NCBI RefSeq assembly: GCF_002964765.1
Contig: NZ_PQCF01000007.1
Coordinates: 124,001 to 188,000, forward strand
Reading direction: 5' to 3'
Length of the DNA: 64,000 nt
DNA from: Pseudoalteromonas sp. T1lg88
GTDB taxonomy: Bacteria; Pseudomonadota; Gammaproteobacteria; Enterobacterales; Alteromonadaceae
Of the stretch, positions 11,909 through 20,134 are shown in pieces. Both the position numbers and the translations under genes were made by a program. How positions within the stretch are numbered: the stretch's first letter is position 1; every line of letters starts with the position of its first letter. A model generated the notes under the pieces. The model did no database searches, was not told the origin of the DNA, and saw nothing but the letters and a program-made list of their open reading frames with translations.

Positions 11909-13168
11909 CTAGGTCTTAACACTCATCCCATCATGCAGGGAATAAAAATAGGCACGGACTGCGGGGATTAAGCCGACAATCCAGGCTGCCGCCATAATAA
12001 CGGCGATCAGCATAAGTTCATAGCTTGAGATACCTTGAAGATCGATATTGATACCGGCCTGAGCCTGTAATTGTGGCTGTGCCAGCGTCAGCAAAAGATA
12101 ACTCAGGGCTACTCCGAAGCTGGTGCCAAGCAGGCTGATCAATAGGGACTCCATACTCATCAAGGAGAATATATGCCAGGGTTTAGCGCCCACCGAGCGC
12201 AAAATAGCTAGCTCACGGCGTCGTTGCGACAGGTTGGCCAACAAGGTGGTAAGCATGCCCAGCAGGCTGACCAGCAGCACCACGATAGAGAATAACAGCA
12301 ACAGCTTTTCGACCATGGCCAACATGCCCCATAACTCTCGCAAGGTGACCCCGGGCATAATGGCCATCAGGGGTTCGCCTTTGTAGTTATTAATATTGCG
12401 GCGGACCTGCAGGGTATAGAGGGGGCTGTCAAAACCCAGTAAAAAGGCGCTGATCTGTTTGGGCTCACCGATTAAGTCGGCAGCATGGGGCTCGTTATGG
12501 TTATGTTGTTCTTCATCTTCATGATGCGCCTGTGCACCGTGTAATTGCGCGATGGCAATCAAAGGGATATGCAGGGTTTTGTCCACCGGGGTGCCGGTGG
12601 CGGCGAGAATGCCTACCACAACCAGAGGCTTGTCATCATGGTGATGAAAACTGGTTTTACCCATGCCATGGGCGACGACAATATTATCACCCAAGCCATA
12701 GCCCAAGCGTTTGGCCACTTCGGCGCCAAGCACCACTTCGTTGTCCTCTGCAAAGGGAGCGCCGCTGCTAAAGCTAAGGTGCTGCTTTTTGCCATATTGA
12801 AAGTGGCTAAAGTAATCGCCGGTGGTACCAAGCACCGCATAGCCCTTGTGGGTATCGCCCAAAGACAAGGGCAGCGCCCATTTAATGCCCTTTTTGCTGC
12901 TGATATCCTTATAGCTTTGCCAGCTCACGCCATTATTCATATGGCCGATGCGAAATACCGAGGCGAGCAGTAATTGAATATCGCCGGTACGGGCACCGAC
13001 GATCAAATCCGTGCCCGACACAGTGGCGGCAAAGCTTTCCTTGGCCTGCATACGTACTCTTTCTATGGTGAGTAGCAGCATTACGCTAATGGCTATGGTC
13101 AGCAGGCTTAACAACACGCTGGCGCGGCGATTGAGCAGGCTTTTACTGGCTAATTTAAGCAAGATCAT
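11909..13168 (-). CDS. ABC transporter permease, FtsX/MacB (LolC-like) family, His-rich
   Basis: About 419 residues. One N-terminal membrane helix (SVLLSLLTIAISVMLLLTI) is followed by a large periplasmic domain, then three C-terminal helices (LLLLFSIVVLLVSLLGML, LLISLLGTSFGVALSYLLL, MLIAVIMAAAWIVGLIPAV), the FtsX/MacB layout. LSQRRRELAILRSVGAKP is the family's coupling segment. A His/Asp/Glu-rich stretch (AHHEDEEQHNHNEPHA) in the periplasmic domain could bind zinc or copper. Start: the ATG at 13168 begins MILLKLASKSLLNRR; the longer upstream frame is a shadow of the ATPase gene. It overlaps the ATPase stop by 14 bases. Confidence 0.9.
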   Translation of the reverse strand: MILLKLASKSLLNRRASVLLSLLTIAISVMLLLTIERVRMQAKESFAATVSGTDLIVGARTGDIQLLLASVFRIGHMNNGVSWQSYKDISSKKGIKWALPLSLGDTHKGYAVLGTTGDYFSHFQYGKKQHLSFSSGAPFAEDNEVVLGAEVAKRLGYGLGDNIVVAHGMGKTSFHHHDDKPLVVVGILAATGTPVDKTLHIPLIAIAQLHGAQAHHEDEEQHNHNEPHAADLIGEPKQISAFLLGFDSPLYTLQVRRNINNYKGEPLMAIMPGVTLRELWGMLAMVEKLLLLFSIVVLLVSLLGMLTTLLANLSQRRRELAILRSVGAKPWHIFSLMSMESLLISLLGTSFGVALSYLLLTLAQPQLQAQAGINIDLQGISSYELMLIAVIMAAAWIVGLIPAVRAYFYSLHDGMSVKT

Positions 13169-13853
13169 CGGCTGCTCCTTGCAAGTCATCCAAGTGCACC
13201 ACCTTGGAGAACAGTGGTGCCAGGCTTTGTTCGTGGCTAACAAACACCACGGTGGCACCGGTTTTATCCGTTTGCGCAAACAGTAACTCGATAAAGGCCT
13301 GGCGATTGGCTTCATCCAACGCCGAGGTGGGCTCATCGGCAATGATGATTTCCGGGTCGCCGATCACCGCGCGGGCAGCGGCCACCCTTTGTTGCTGACC
13401 TATGCTCAGGGTATTGACTGGCTGTTGATGAAACTGCGGTGCTAATCCCAGCTGGGTAAGCAAGGTGTGGGCGACCTCGTTAAGTGACGCTTGATGAGCC
13501 AGAGCCCGTTGCTTGCGTAATTTGGAAAAGGCGCAGGCTAGGGTCACGTTTTCAATGGGGCTTAAATAGGGTAGTAAATTAAAACTTTGGAAGATGTAGC
13601 CCAGGTGGTCGGCGCGAAATTGATCGCGCTGGGCGCTACTCAAGGTCTCGATGGCAGTACCGTTAAGCCTGATGCTGCCGCGCTGCGGTGTTTGAATCCC
13701 GGCCAGCAAGGACAACAGGGTGGATTTACCGCTGCCGCTGGGGCCGTGTAAAAACAGATGTTCTCCCTTGGCAATATGCAGAGCGTCTATGCTCAAGGTG
13801 GGTTGGCCGGTATGACCCTGCCAGGAAAACCACAACTTATCTATGTCTATCAT
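13155..13853 (-). CDS. ABC transporter ATP-binding protein, LolD/MacB type
   Basis: A 232-residue ATPase that powers the adjacent permease. It has Walker A GPSGSGKST (37-45), Q-loop YIFQSFNLLPYL, signature LSIGQQQR, Walker B IIIADEPTSALD and switch His in VFVSHE. It is the first gene of the ATPase-permease-DUF3299 operon. The LolD/MacB family does mechanical work on the membrane rather than classical import, so the substrate is open; the His-rich permease loop points to metal. No convincing Zur-type operator was found before the start. Confidence 0.93.
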   Translation of the reverse strand: MIDIDKLWFSWQGHTGQPTLSIDALHIAKGEHLFLHGPSGSGKSTLLSLLAGIQTPQRGSIRLNGTAIETLSSAQRDQFRADHLGYIFQSFNLLPYLSPIENVTLACAFSKLRKQRALAHQASLNEVAHTLLTQLGLAPQFHQQPVNTLSIGQQQRVAAARAVIGDPEIIIADEPTSALDEANRQAFIELLFAQTDKTGATVVFVSHEQSLAPLFSKVVHLDDLQGAADDLA

Positions 13854-13935
13854 TGGCGCCGTTATATCTTCTTGTTCGCTGCGCTTAGCTTATCACGAGC
13901 GTCTGAGCAAAACAGGGGGTTGCGATTAAGCGCCG

Positions 13936-15012
13936 TTACCAGCGCCAATAGGATAACTTCTTACGCATTTTAAACTGGCGTAGCAGATTAAGTGGTTTGC
14001 GTTTGAGCTCCTTGCCGTCTGAGTCTATCAGGTCGTTGGTGGCCGCCAGCACTCTGACACTGGATTGCCCATCCTGATAGGGGTGCAGTTGTTGGCAAAA
14101 GGCCTCGATATTGGCCATAAGCTCGGGTGGCTGATTAAGCGCTTCGGCAATGGCGTCATCCACCTGATCCGCTTCGGTGATATTAAGCAAATGTGGCCCC
14201 GGAGCCTGGTTATTAAAGGTCACCACTGGGCGGCGCAATAATAAAAACATCAATAAAATCGAAGATGTGTCACAGAGCATGACGTCAGCAGCTTGCAGCA
14301 ATGGAATAACGTTGTCGGTCTCAACAAAGGTGAGATTCTCATCCTGCATCGCCTTGTATTGGTCGACTATCTCTGTCGCCATCTTGGGATGGAATTGCAC
14401 CAAAATACGGTATTTGCCACTGTCTCTCAGCTGTTTGACTTGTTTAATTAATACTGGCGCAAGAGACAGGCGTTTGGAAAATGTGGAGCAGATTAACAGC
14501 GTTGGGCGTGTATCCGTAGCCGAGACATATGGGTTGTCAGAGATGGTTGAAAATAAGGAATCAAGCATTGTCCAACCTGTTTCCCTGACACGGAAAAACC
14601 CCATCTCTTTAGCTTGCTCGGTAAATGGGCCTGTGGTGTTGGGACCCTGAGTACAATAGAGGTCAAAGCAACCGCGAATAGTGAAATGATCATTTTTACC
14701 ACGGCTGTTAAGTTTGCCAGCATCAAATCCATGGAATACAGCCACTTTTTTACCGGGGAAAAAAGTGGGCAAAATATTCGCAGGTGCAAACGTGGCGTGT
14801 GGATCCCAGGCTTTGATTTCGTCAATGCTATGGAGACGCTGTTCATCCTCGGCTAAAAAGTCAGGGTTTACTTCGGAGCCTTCTAAAAACCACTTCACTT
14901 CTCCGCCATGAGCAAGAATTTGTTTTTGCAATGGGCGCAAAATTGCATAGGAGTAATTTTGCGATATATACATTAAATAACGTTTACCCTGAGTGCTGCT
15001 TGCTAAATCCAC
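13936..15012 (-). CDS. CDP-glycerol glycerophosphotransferase-like protein (TagB/TagF family)
   Basis: A 358-residue GT-B-like protein. KVAVFHGFDAGK near residue 90, ILVQFHPKM near 203 and the block PLLQAADVMLCDTSSILLMF with RRPVVTF are the hallmarks of the Glyphos_transf family (HG, HP and S-S motifs), which moves glycerol phosphate from CDP-glycerol to a wall or surface glycan. The start is a GTG at 15012 with AAGG upstream; an ATG 13 codons later is possible. It points away from purC and toward the ABC operon. A related protein lies on the other side of purC together with a TagD-like enzyme. Confidence 0.75.
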   Translation of the reverse strand: MDLASSTQGKRYLMYISQNYSYAILRPLQKQILAHGGEVKWFLEGSEVNPDFLAEDEQRLHSIDEIKAWDPHATFAPANILPTFFPGKKVAVFHGFDAGKLNSRGKNDHFTIRGCFDLYCTQGPNTTGPFTEQAKEMGFFRVRETGWTMLDSLFSTISDNPYVSATDTRPTLLICSTFSKRLSLAPVLIKQVKQLRDSGKYRILVQFHPKMATEIVDQYKAMQDENLTFVETDNVIPLLQAADVMLCDTSSILLMFLLLRRPVVTFNNQAPGPHLLNITEADQVDDAIAEALNQPPELMANIEAFCQQLHPYQDGQSSVRVLAATNDLIDSDGKELKRKPLNLLRQFKMRKKLSYWRW

Positions 15013-15249
15013 TAGAAGGCCCTTAATCGATTAAGATGTTCTTTAGTTTACAGCAAGATGAAGAGCGAATGACAGATGCAGGCGCTAGTTTTAGGCGTGA
15101 TTAGAAAAGATAGGACAAAAGTCCGCTTATGGCGGCGTTTTTCTTTATCTTCGTGTCCAGCTAGCTTATCATAGCGCGCCTAAAGTCTTGGTTGCCGTGA
15201 GCGCTGCCAAGGCCAAGCATTCGCCTCTCAAGCCCTTGTTGGAGTAGCC

Positions 15250-16350
15250 ATGAGCAATTATAAAGTCTTAGACATTAATGACGATTTACCTATTCGTACC
15301 AAAGGACCCGTGCACAGCGGCAAGGTTCGTTCGGTATACTGGTTAACCGAGCAAGACAGTGCGCGCCTAATTGCCGAAAAAGGCTATGCCGTACCAGAGG
15401 GCACCGAGCTGGCGCTTATGGTGATTTCTGACCGCATCTCTGCATTCGACTGCATCTGGCAGGGTGAACAAGGTCTAAACGGCGTACCAGGCAAAGGCAT
15501 TGCCCTTAATGCGGTGGCGTCACACTGGTTTAAGCAGTTCGATGCCGCGGGTTTGGCGGGCAACCACATTGTTGATATTCCGCACCCTTATGTATGGATC
15601 GTGCGCAAGGCCAAAACCGTTAGAGTAGAAGCCATTGCTCGTCAATATATTACCGGCAGCATGTGGCGCGATTATGCCAAGGGCATTCGCAGCTTCTGTG
15701 GTATCGACTTACCCGAAGGCCTAGAAGCCAATCAGAAGCTGGAAGAAGTGCTGATCACGCCTTCAACCAAGGGCATTATAGAGGGCCTAGATGATGTGCC
15801 GGCGGTGGACGATGTAAATATCACCCGCAAGAATATCACCGACCACCTGGACGCCTTTAATTTCAGCAGCGAAGCCGATGTGGCCAAGTACGAGCACCTG
15901 CTGACGCAAGGTTTTGAATTGATCAGCGCCGAGCTGGCCAAGCTGGATCAGATCTTTGTTGATACCAAGTTTGAGTTTGGTTATGTGGAAGACATGAACG
16001 GCAATGAACAGCTTATCTATATCGATGAGGTGGGCACGCCGGACTCTTCACGTATCTGGGATGGCCCGGCCTACCGTGATGGTAAGATCATTGAAAACTC
16101 GAAAGAAGGTTTCCGCCAGTTACTGATCAATAATGTGCCGGACAGCGATGTATTGTTGAATAAAGACCGTATGGATGAGCGTGAAGCCCTGGCTAAAGCG
16201 TACAAGTTGCCGGTAGAGGTGATGATGCAGGTATCGCAAACCTATGTGGGGATAGCCAGCAAGATTGTCGGTGAGCAACTGGAAATTCCAGCGGATCCAC
16301 GTAGTGAAATTATTGCCATTCTCGATAACGAATATCAGTTAATCGACTAA
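15250..16350 (+). CDS. purC: SAICAR synthase PurC (long form)
   Basis: A 366-residue phosphoribosylaminoimidazole-succinocarboxamide synthase, step 7 of purine synthesis. [15 protein letters not shown] begins the ATP-binding part, [11 protein letters not shown] is the conserved SAICAR synthetase signature, and [16 protein letters not shown] is the second. The long form is the one usual in Shewanella, Vibrio and relatives, unlike the 237-residue E. coli enzyme. GGAG lies 7 bases before the ATG. A strong terminator follows. No PurR box of the ACGCAAACGTTTGCGT type was seen upstream. Confidence 0.96.
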   Translation: MSNYKVLDINDDLPIRTKGPVHSGKVRSVYWLTEQDSARLIAEKGYAVPEGTELALMVISDRISAFDCIWQGEQGLNGVPGKGIALNAVASHWFKQFDAAGLAGNHIVDIPHPYVWIVRKAKTVRVEAIARQYITGSMWRDYAKGIRSFCGIDLPEGLEANQKLEEVLITPSTKGIIEGLDDVPAVDDVNITRKNITDHLDAFNFSSEADVAKYEHLLTQGFELISAELAKLDQIFVDTKFEFGYVEDMNGNEQLIYIDEVGTPDSSRIWDGPAYRDGKIIENSKEGFRQLLINNVPDSDVLLNKDRMDEREALAKAYKLPVEVMMQVSQTYVGIASKIVGEQLEIPADPRSEIIAILDNEYQLID

Positions 16351-16368
16351 TTTAACTTCCCCTTTTTG

Positions 16369-16404
16369 AAAATACCGCTCACCTAGGTGCAGCGGTATTT
16401 TTTT
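16369..16404 (+). terminator. Intrinsic terminator of purC
   Basis: AAAATACCGCT (16369-16379) pairs with AGCGGTATTTT (16391-16401) and is followed by a T-run. The loop CACCTAGGTGC is itself self-complementary. Confidence 0.93.
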
Positions 16405-16488
16405 ATGTGCCTCCCCCTTTCACTGCTTTGCCTGGGCCGAGAGACGATTCAAACTGGTCACAGTGGTATTTTTAAGCAGGTGAAAACT

Positions 16489-16534
16489 AATTCTTAATCC
16501 TTATATTTGCGCGCAAATCTAAAAATTAAGAATT
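16489..16534. promoter_or_regulatory. Concentric double palindrome upstream of glycerophosphotransferase gene
   Basis: Outer arms AATTCTTAAT (16489-16498) and ATTAAGAATT (16525-16534) enclose the 14-base perfect palindrome ATTTGCGCGCAAAT (16505-16518). Both have the same centre (16511.5). It lies about 50 bases before the next start codon. It could be an operator for a dimeric regulator or a cruciform; no known site was recognised. Confidence 0.6.
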
Positions 16535-16580
16535 AACTTTAGTATGATGCACAACATTGTTAAAACAGTGTGAATAAGAA

Positions 16581-17660
16581 ATGAAAGTTTTCTTTGATGT
16601 ATTGCACTTATACTATCTTCCCCAATATTTACCCCTGTATAAGCAATTGCTGCAGCAAGGGGCGGCGGTGTGCTTCGTATTTTACAATGAGCAGGATAAG
16701 GCGTTAAAAGAGGCGGCTGATGCAGCCATAAAAACACACAAGCTACCTGTGCATTGGCTCGAGAGTGAGGATGAATCCCTCGACTTTTATCGTCAATGTG
16801 ATGGCGAGTGGATTATTTTTGGCAAAGCCTTTGCCCAAATGCAGGTGTTAAACCAAAGCAAAAAAACCGTATTAATGCAGCATGGTATTGGCCCTAAGGC
16901 CTGTTATTACCATGCTTCAAATAATGCGGCTAGCGTACGCTTCGTTGAAGGTGAGCACCGTTTAGCACGTCTTGAGAGCCTGTATCCAAATGATAAGTTT
17001 GTCGATACCGGATACGCTAAGCTAGACCCTTTGTTGCAACGCCAGGCTTTTACATCGCAGCACAGCCTGGAAGATCTGGGTTTAGACCCAAATAAGCCAA
17101 CCTTACTCTATGCGCCGACATTTTATCCCAGCTCCATAGAAATGATGGAAAAAAATTGGGTGGATGAATATGCCCACTGCAACATTATTATTAAGCCGCA
17201 TTTCTTTTCACTAACGAGAAATAAATACCAAAAACAACAACAATTGCTCAATAAGTGGGCGCAGCGCAAGCACGTCTACCTGGCGGCTATCAGTGAGTTT
17301 AATCTGGTGCCATTTATGGCTTTGGCCGATGTGATGATATCCGATGCATCGTCGGCAATTTTTGAGTTTTTTGCCCTTAAAAAGCCGGTTATCTGGTGCA
17401 ATTTTTATAAATTAAGGTGGTCATATCGCGGCCCCTTTGCCTATAGATTTAAGGCAAGATTAGACTCGGATATCGACTACTTTGAGGCCTTAACCTTCAA
17501 AGTCGATAAAGCCAAGCAATTGCCTGGAGCGATCGAGCAAGCGCTGTCGCAACCACAGGCAAAACATAATCAAGACAACATAAAAACAATAACAAAGCTC
17601 GCAGGGAAGCTGGATGGGCTAAGTTCTCAGCGAATAGTAAGCTTCTTATATGACAATTAA
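16581..17660 (+). CDS. CDP-glycerol glycerophosphotransferase-like protein
   Basis: A 359-residue protein of the Glyphos_transf (TagB/TagF) group. KTVLMQHGIGPK near residue 95, TLLYAPTFYPSS near 175, NIIIKPHFFS near 200 and FMALADVMISDASSAIFEFFALKKPVIW near 248 match the family's HG, APT, KPH and DxSS blocks. It presumably uses CDP-glycerol made by the next gene, whose start overlaps its end by 11 bases. The acceptor glycan is unknown; in a Gram-negative it would be lipopolysaccharide, capsule or another surface polymer. The codons are AT-richer than in its neighbours, a mild hint of separate origin. Confidence 0.8.
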   Translation: MKVFFDVLHLYYLPQYLPLYKQLLQQGAAVCFVFYNEQDKALKEAADAAIKTHKLPVHWLESEDESLDFYRQCDGEWIIFGKAFAQMQVLNQSKKTVLMQHGIGPKACYYHASNNAASVRFVEGEHRLARLESLYPNDKFVDTGYAKLDPLLQRQAFTSQHSLEDLGLDPNKPTLLYAPTFYPSSIEMMEKNWVDEYAHCNIIIKPHFFSLTRNKYQKQQQLLNKWAQRKHVYLAAISEFNLVPFMALADVMISDASSAIFEFFALKKPVIWCNFYKLRWSYRGPFAYRFKARLDSDIDYFEALTFKVDKAKQLPGAIEQALSQPQAKHNQDNIKTITKLAGKLDGLSSQRIVSFLYDN

Positions 17661-18054
17661 AGTAATTACCTTTGGTACATTTGATGTGTTCCATGTCGGC
17701 CATGTAAACCTGTTACAAAGGGCCGCAAAACTCGGTGACGAGTTAATCGTTGGTGTCTCCTCCGATGCGTTGAATAGACAGAAAAAAGGGCGTGCGCCTG
17801 TGTATTCGCAACAGGACCGTCTGCGTATCATTGCCGCCATGTCGGATGTGACCCGAGTGTTTGTGGAAGACTGTCTCACTCTTAAGCGCAGATATATCAA
17901 AGAGCATGGTGCCGACATCCTGGTTATGGGTGATGATTGGCGCGGAAAGTTTGATGAATTTAATGATATCTGTGAGGTAATTTACTTGCCGCGCACTCCG
18001 AGTATTTCGACCACAGAAATTATCGAAGTGGTGCGACAGCCAGAGTTCTGCTAA
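17650..18054 (+). CDS. tagD: Glycerol-3-phosphate cytidylyltransferase (TagD/GCT type)
   Basis: A 134-residue nucleotidyltransferase. GTFDVFHVGHVNLLQRA contains the HxGH active site, VMGDDWRGKFDEF is the strong TagD/GCT signature, and LPRTPSISTTEI is the variant of the RTEGISTT motif. The reaction is CTP + sn-glycerol 3-phosphate to CDP-glycerol. It overlaps the preceding glycerophosphotransferase gene, so donor synthesis and transfer are encoded together. The TagD motif set fits this substrate better than ethanolamine- or choline-phosphate enzymes. Confidence 0.88.
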   Translation: MTIKVITFGTFDVFHVGHVNLLQRAAKLGDELIVGVSSDALNRQKKGRAPVYSQQDRLRIIAAMSDVTRVFVEDCLTLKRRYIKEHGADILVMGDDWRGKFDEFNDICEVIYLPRTPSISTTEIIEVVRQPEFC

Positions 18055-18099
18055 CGTCCATGTTATTGTTGCAATAAGTATCCAATGACAAGGTGGTGT

Positions 18100-18927
18100 A
18101 TGAGCCAGCAAATCACCGTGGCGCAGCTGAATGCACAGCTGCACAACCCCAAGCTAAAAATCTTTGATGCCGGCATGGTACTCCCGGGTAAGTCGGGCGA
18201 ATATGCGCCGGCGGCGGTCATTAAAGGGGCGCAGCGTTTTGATATTAAAAGCGCTCTGGCCGATAACGCCAGCCCCTGGCCTCATACTTTATGCAGCGCC
18301 GCTCAATTTGAGCAACAGATGCAAGAAGCTGGAGTGAGTCAGGACTCGGAAGTGGTGGTCTATGACGACCAAGGCTTATTTAGCGCCGCCCGAGCCTGGT
18401 GGATGTTTAAGGCCTTTGGTTTCGATAACGTCAAGGTGCTGCGTGGCGGTCTACCGGCGTGGCGCACCGCCGAGTTGCCGGTGCAACAGGGCTGGCATAG
18501 CGCCGAGGAGCGAGGTAATTTTAAAGCCTCCTCACGGGCGGACTTTTTTATTAATACCGAGCAGGTGCTGGCGGCTATCGACGATACCTCGACCTTGTTG
18601 CTTGATGCCCGACCGGCGCAGCGTTTCAGTGGTGAGATGGCCGAACCCAGAGAAGGCATGCGCGCCGGACATATTCCTAATGCCAAGAGCTTGCCTTATG
18701 CCGAGTTAATAATAGATGGCGAGCTACGCCCACAGGAACAGTTGCAGCAAGCATTGGCGCAACTGCTTGAACAGGATATTCAGCGCTTGCAGTTTAGCTG
18801 TGGCTCGGGCATCACCGCCTGTATTTTAGCGCTGGCCGCGTATGAGTGTGGCCATACTAACTTACAGGTTTATGATGGCTCTTGGAGCGAGTGGGGCGCC
18901 CGCCATGAACTGCCGCTGGAAAAATAA
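18100..18927 (+). CDS. sseA: Sulfurtransferase, 3-mercaptopyruvate type
   Basis: About 275 residues with two rhodanese domains. The active-site loop is CGSGITAC near residue 230, where the CGSG(V/I)TA form marks 3-mercaptopyruvate sulfurtransferases rather than thiosulfate rhodaneses. VVVYDDQGLFSAARAWWMF and VLRGGLPAW come from the inactive first domain, and DGSWSEWG closes the second. The ATG at 18100 with AAGGTGG just before it is favoured over one at 18085. It transfers sulfane sulfur from mercaptopyruvate to cyanide or thiols. Confidence 0.9.
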   Translation: MSQQITVAQLNAQLHNPKLKIFDAGMVLPGKSGEYAPAAVIKGAQRFDIKSALADNASPWPHTLCSAAQFEQQMQEAGVSQDSEVVVYDDQGLFSAARAWWMFKAFGFDNVKVLRGGLPAWRTAELPVQQGWHSAEERGNFKASSRADFFINTEQVLAAIDDTSTLLLDARPAQRFSGEMAEPREGMRAGHIPNAKSLPYAELIIDGELRPQEQLQQALAQLLEQDIQRLQFSCGSGITACILALAAYECGHTNLQVYDGSWSEWGARHELPLEK

Positions 18928-18953
18928 GGGGCTATTCAGGATTTAAGTTAAAT

Positions 18954-18984
18954 AAAAAAGGGCAGTATCAACTGCCCTTTTTTT
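18954..18984. terminator. Bidirectional terminator between sulfurtransferase gene and fbp
   Basis: AAAAAAGGGCAGT (18954-18966) pairs with ACTGCCCTTTTTT (18971-18983) around a 4-base loop, with T-runs usable on both strands. Confidence 0.95.
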
Positions 18985-18988
18985 AACT

Positions 18989-19957
18989 TTATTTGTGGTA
19001 GCTTAAGCAGGCTTCCACTTCTTCTTTTGAGCCCAAAATTACAGCCACACGTTGGTGAATTTGCTCTGGCTCTATATCCATAATGCGCTCATAACCGGTT
19101 GAGGCCAGGCCGCCGGCTTGCTCGATAAGCATGGCCATAGGATTGGCTTCATAAAGTAGGCGCAATTTGTACGGCTTTTCCGGGTTTTTGGTGTCTTCAG
19201 GATAGGTGAATAAACCACCGCGGCTAAGTACACGGTGAACATCGCCTACCATGGCGGCAATCCAGCGCATATTGAAGTTGCGACCACGAGGTCCGGTTTC
19301 ACCGGCTAATAGGTCGGTAATATAGTTTTGCATCGCCGGCTGCCAGTGGCGCTGGTTCGATGTATTAATGGCGAATTCTTTGGTTTGCTCCGGCACCTTG
19401 GCAAAGTCCTGAGTCAACAAGAAGGTACCTTGGGTTTTATCCAGGGTGAAAATACGTGTGCCCTGGCCCGTGGTAAGCGCCAGCATGGTCGATGGGCCGT
19501 AGAGCACATAACCTGCGGCTACCTGCTGGTCACCCTTTTGCAAAAAGATATTAGGATCAGCCGGATCTGCATCCTTTGGCGCGCGCATAACAGAGAAAAT
19601 GGTGCCAACCAATGAATTGATATCAATGTTTGATGAGCCATCAAGAGGGTCAAATGCGACTATGTATTCTGCGTCTGGGTTACCCGCAACCGTGCCCGGC
19701 TCTTCTTCCGAGGCGATGGCCTTAACATAACCGGACTCTAAAAGGATGTCTTTCAACAGCTGGTTGGAAAGTACATCCAGTTTCTTTTGCGTTTCGCCCT
19801 GGATGTTTTCATCCAGTGTAGAACCTAGCACACCAGACAGGGCGCCTTGGCCAACACGGAAAGAGATTTCTTTACAGGCCGCTAAAATAGTACGGATAAG
19901 TGAAATAAGGTCATGTGAGCAACCATCTTCAAGCAAGACTGGGGGGAGTCGTCGCAT
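18989..19957 (-). CDS. fbp: Fructose-1,6-bisphosphatase class I
   Basis: A 322-residue gluconeogenic enzyme that removes the 1-phosphate of fructose 1,6-bisphosphate. IASEEEPG (about 81-88) and [10 protein letters not shown] (103-112) are the metal-binding motifs. [18 protein letters not shown] is the conserved substrate loop. The length is slightly shorter than E. coli Fbp (332) but complete. It is a single gene, converging on the sulfurtransferase gene with a shared terminator. Confidence 0.97.
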   Translation of the reverse strand: MRRLPPVLLEDGCSHDLISLIRTILAACKEISFRVGQGALSGVLGSTLDENIQGETQKKLDVLSNQLLKDILLESGYVKAIASEEEPGTVAGNPDAEYIVAFDPLDGSSNIDINSLVGTIFSVMRAPKDADPADPNIFLQKGDQQVAAGYVLYGPSTMLALTTGQGTRIFTLDKTQGTFLLTQDFAKVPEQTKEFAINTSNQRHWQPAMQNYITDLLAGETGPRGRNFNMRWIAAMVGDVHRVLSRGGLFTYPEDTKNPEKPYKLRLLYEANPMAMLIEQAGGLASTGYERIMDIEPEQIHQRVAVILGSKEEVEACLSYHK

Positions 19958-20134
19958 CTTAATTGTTCCTAAGTTTTATGGGGTCTACACGACATTTTAA
20001 AGTGAGAGGATGTCGTCTAGATTACGCTGTCTATTTATCGCTTTGTGGTTGTAGACTCAAGGCAGAGAGATATACTCAAGGCTTATAAATTCCACAGCCA
20101 ACCTACGATACCAATAACAACAAAAGTGAGAATT

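Noticed and set aside
13854-13935. GTTATATC near the ATPase gene start as a Zur box
   Set aside because: No matching second half; the palindrome is absent.
15013-15249. PurR operator upstream of purC
   Set aside because: No sequence close to the ACGCAAACGTTTGCGT consensus was found in the 237-base gap; only a small GGACAAAAGTCC hairpin is visible.
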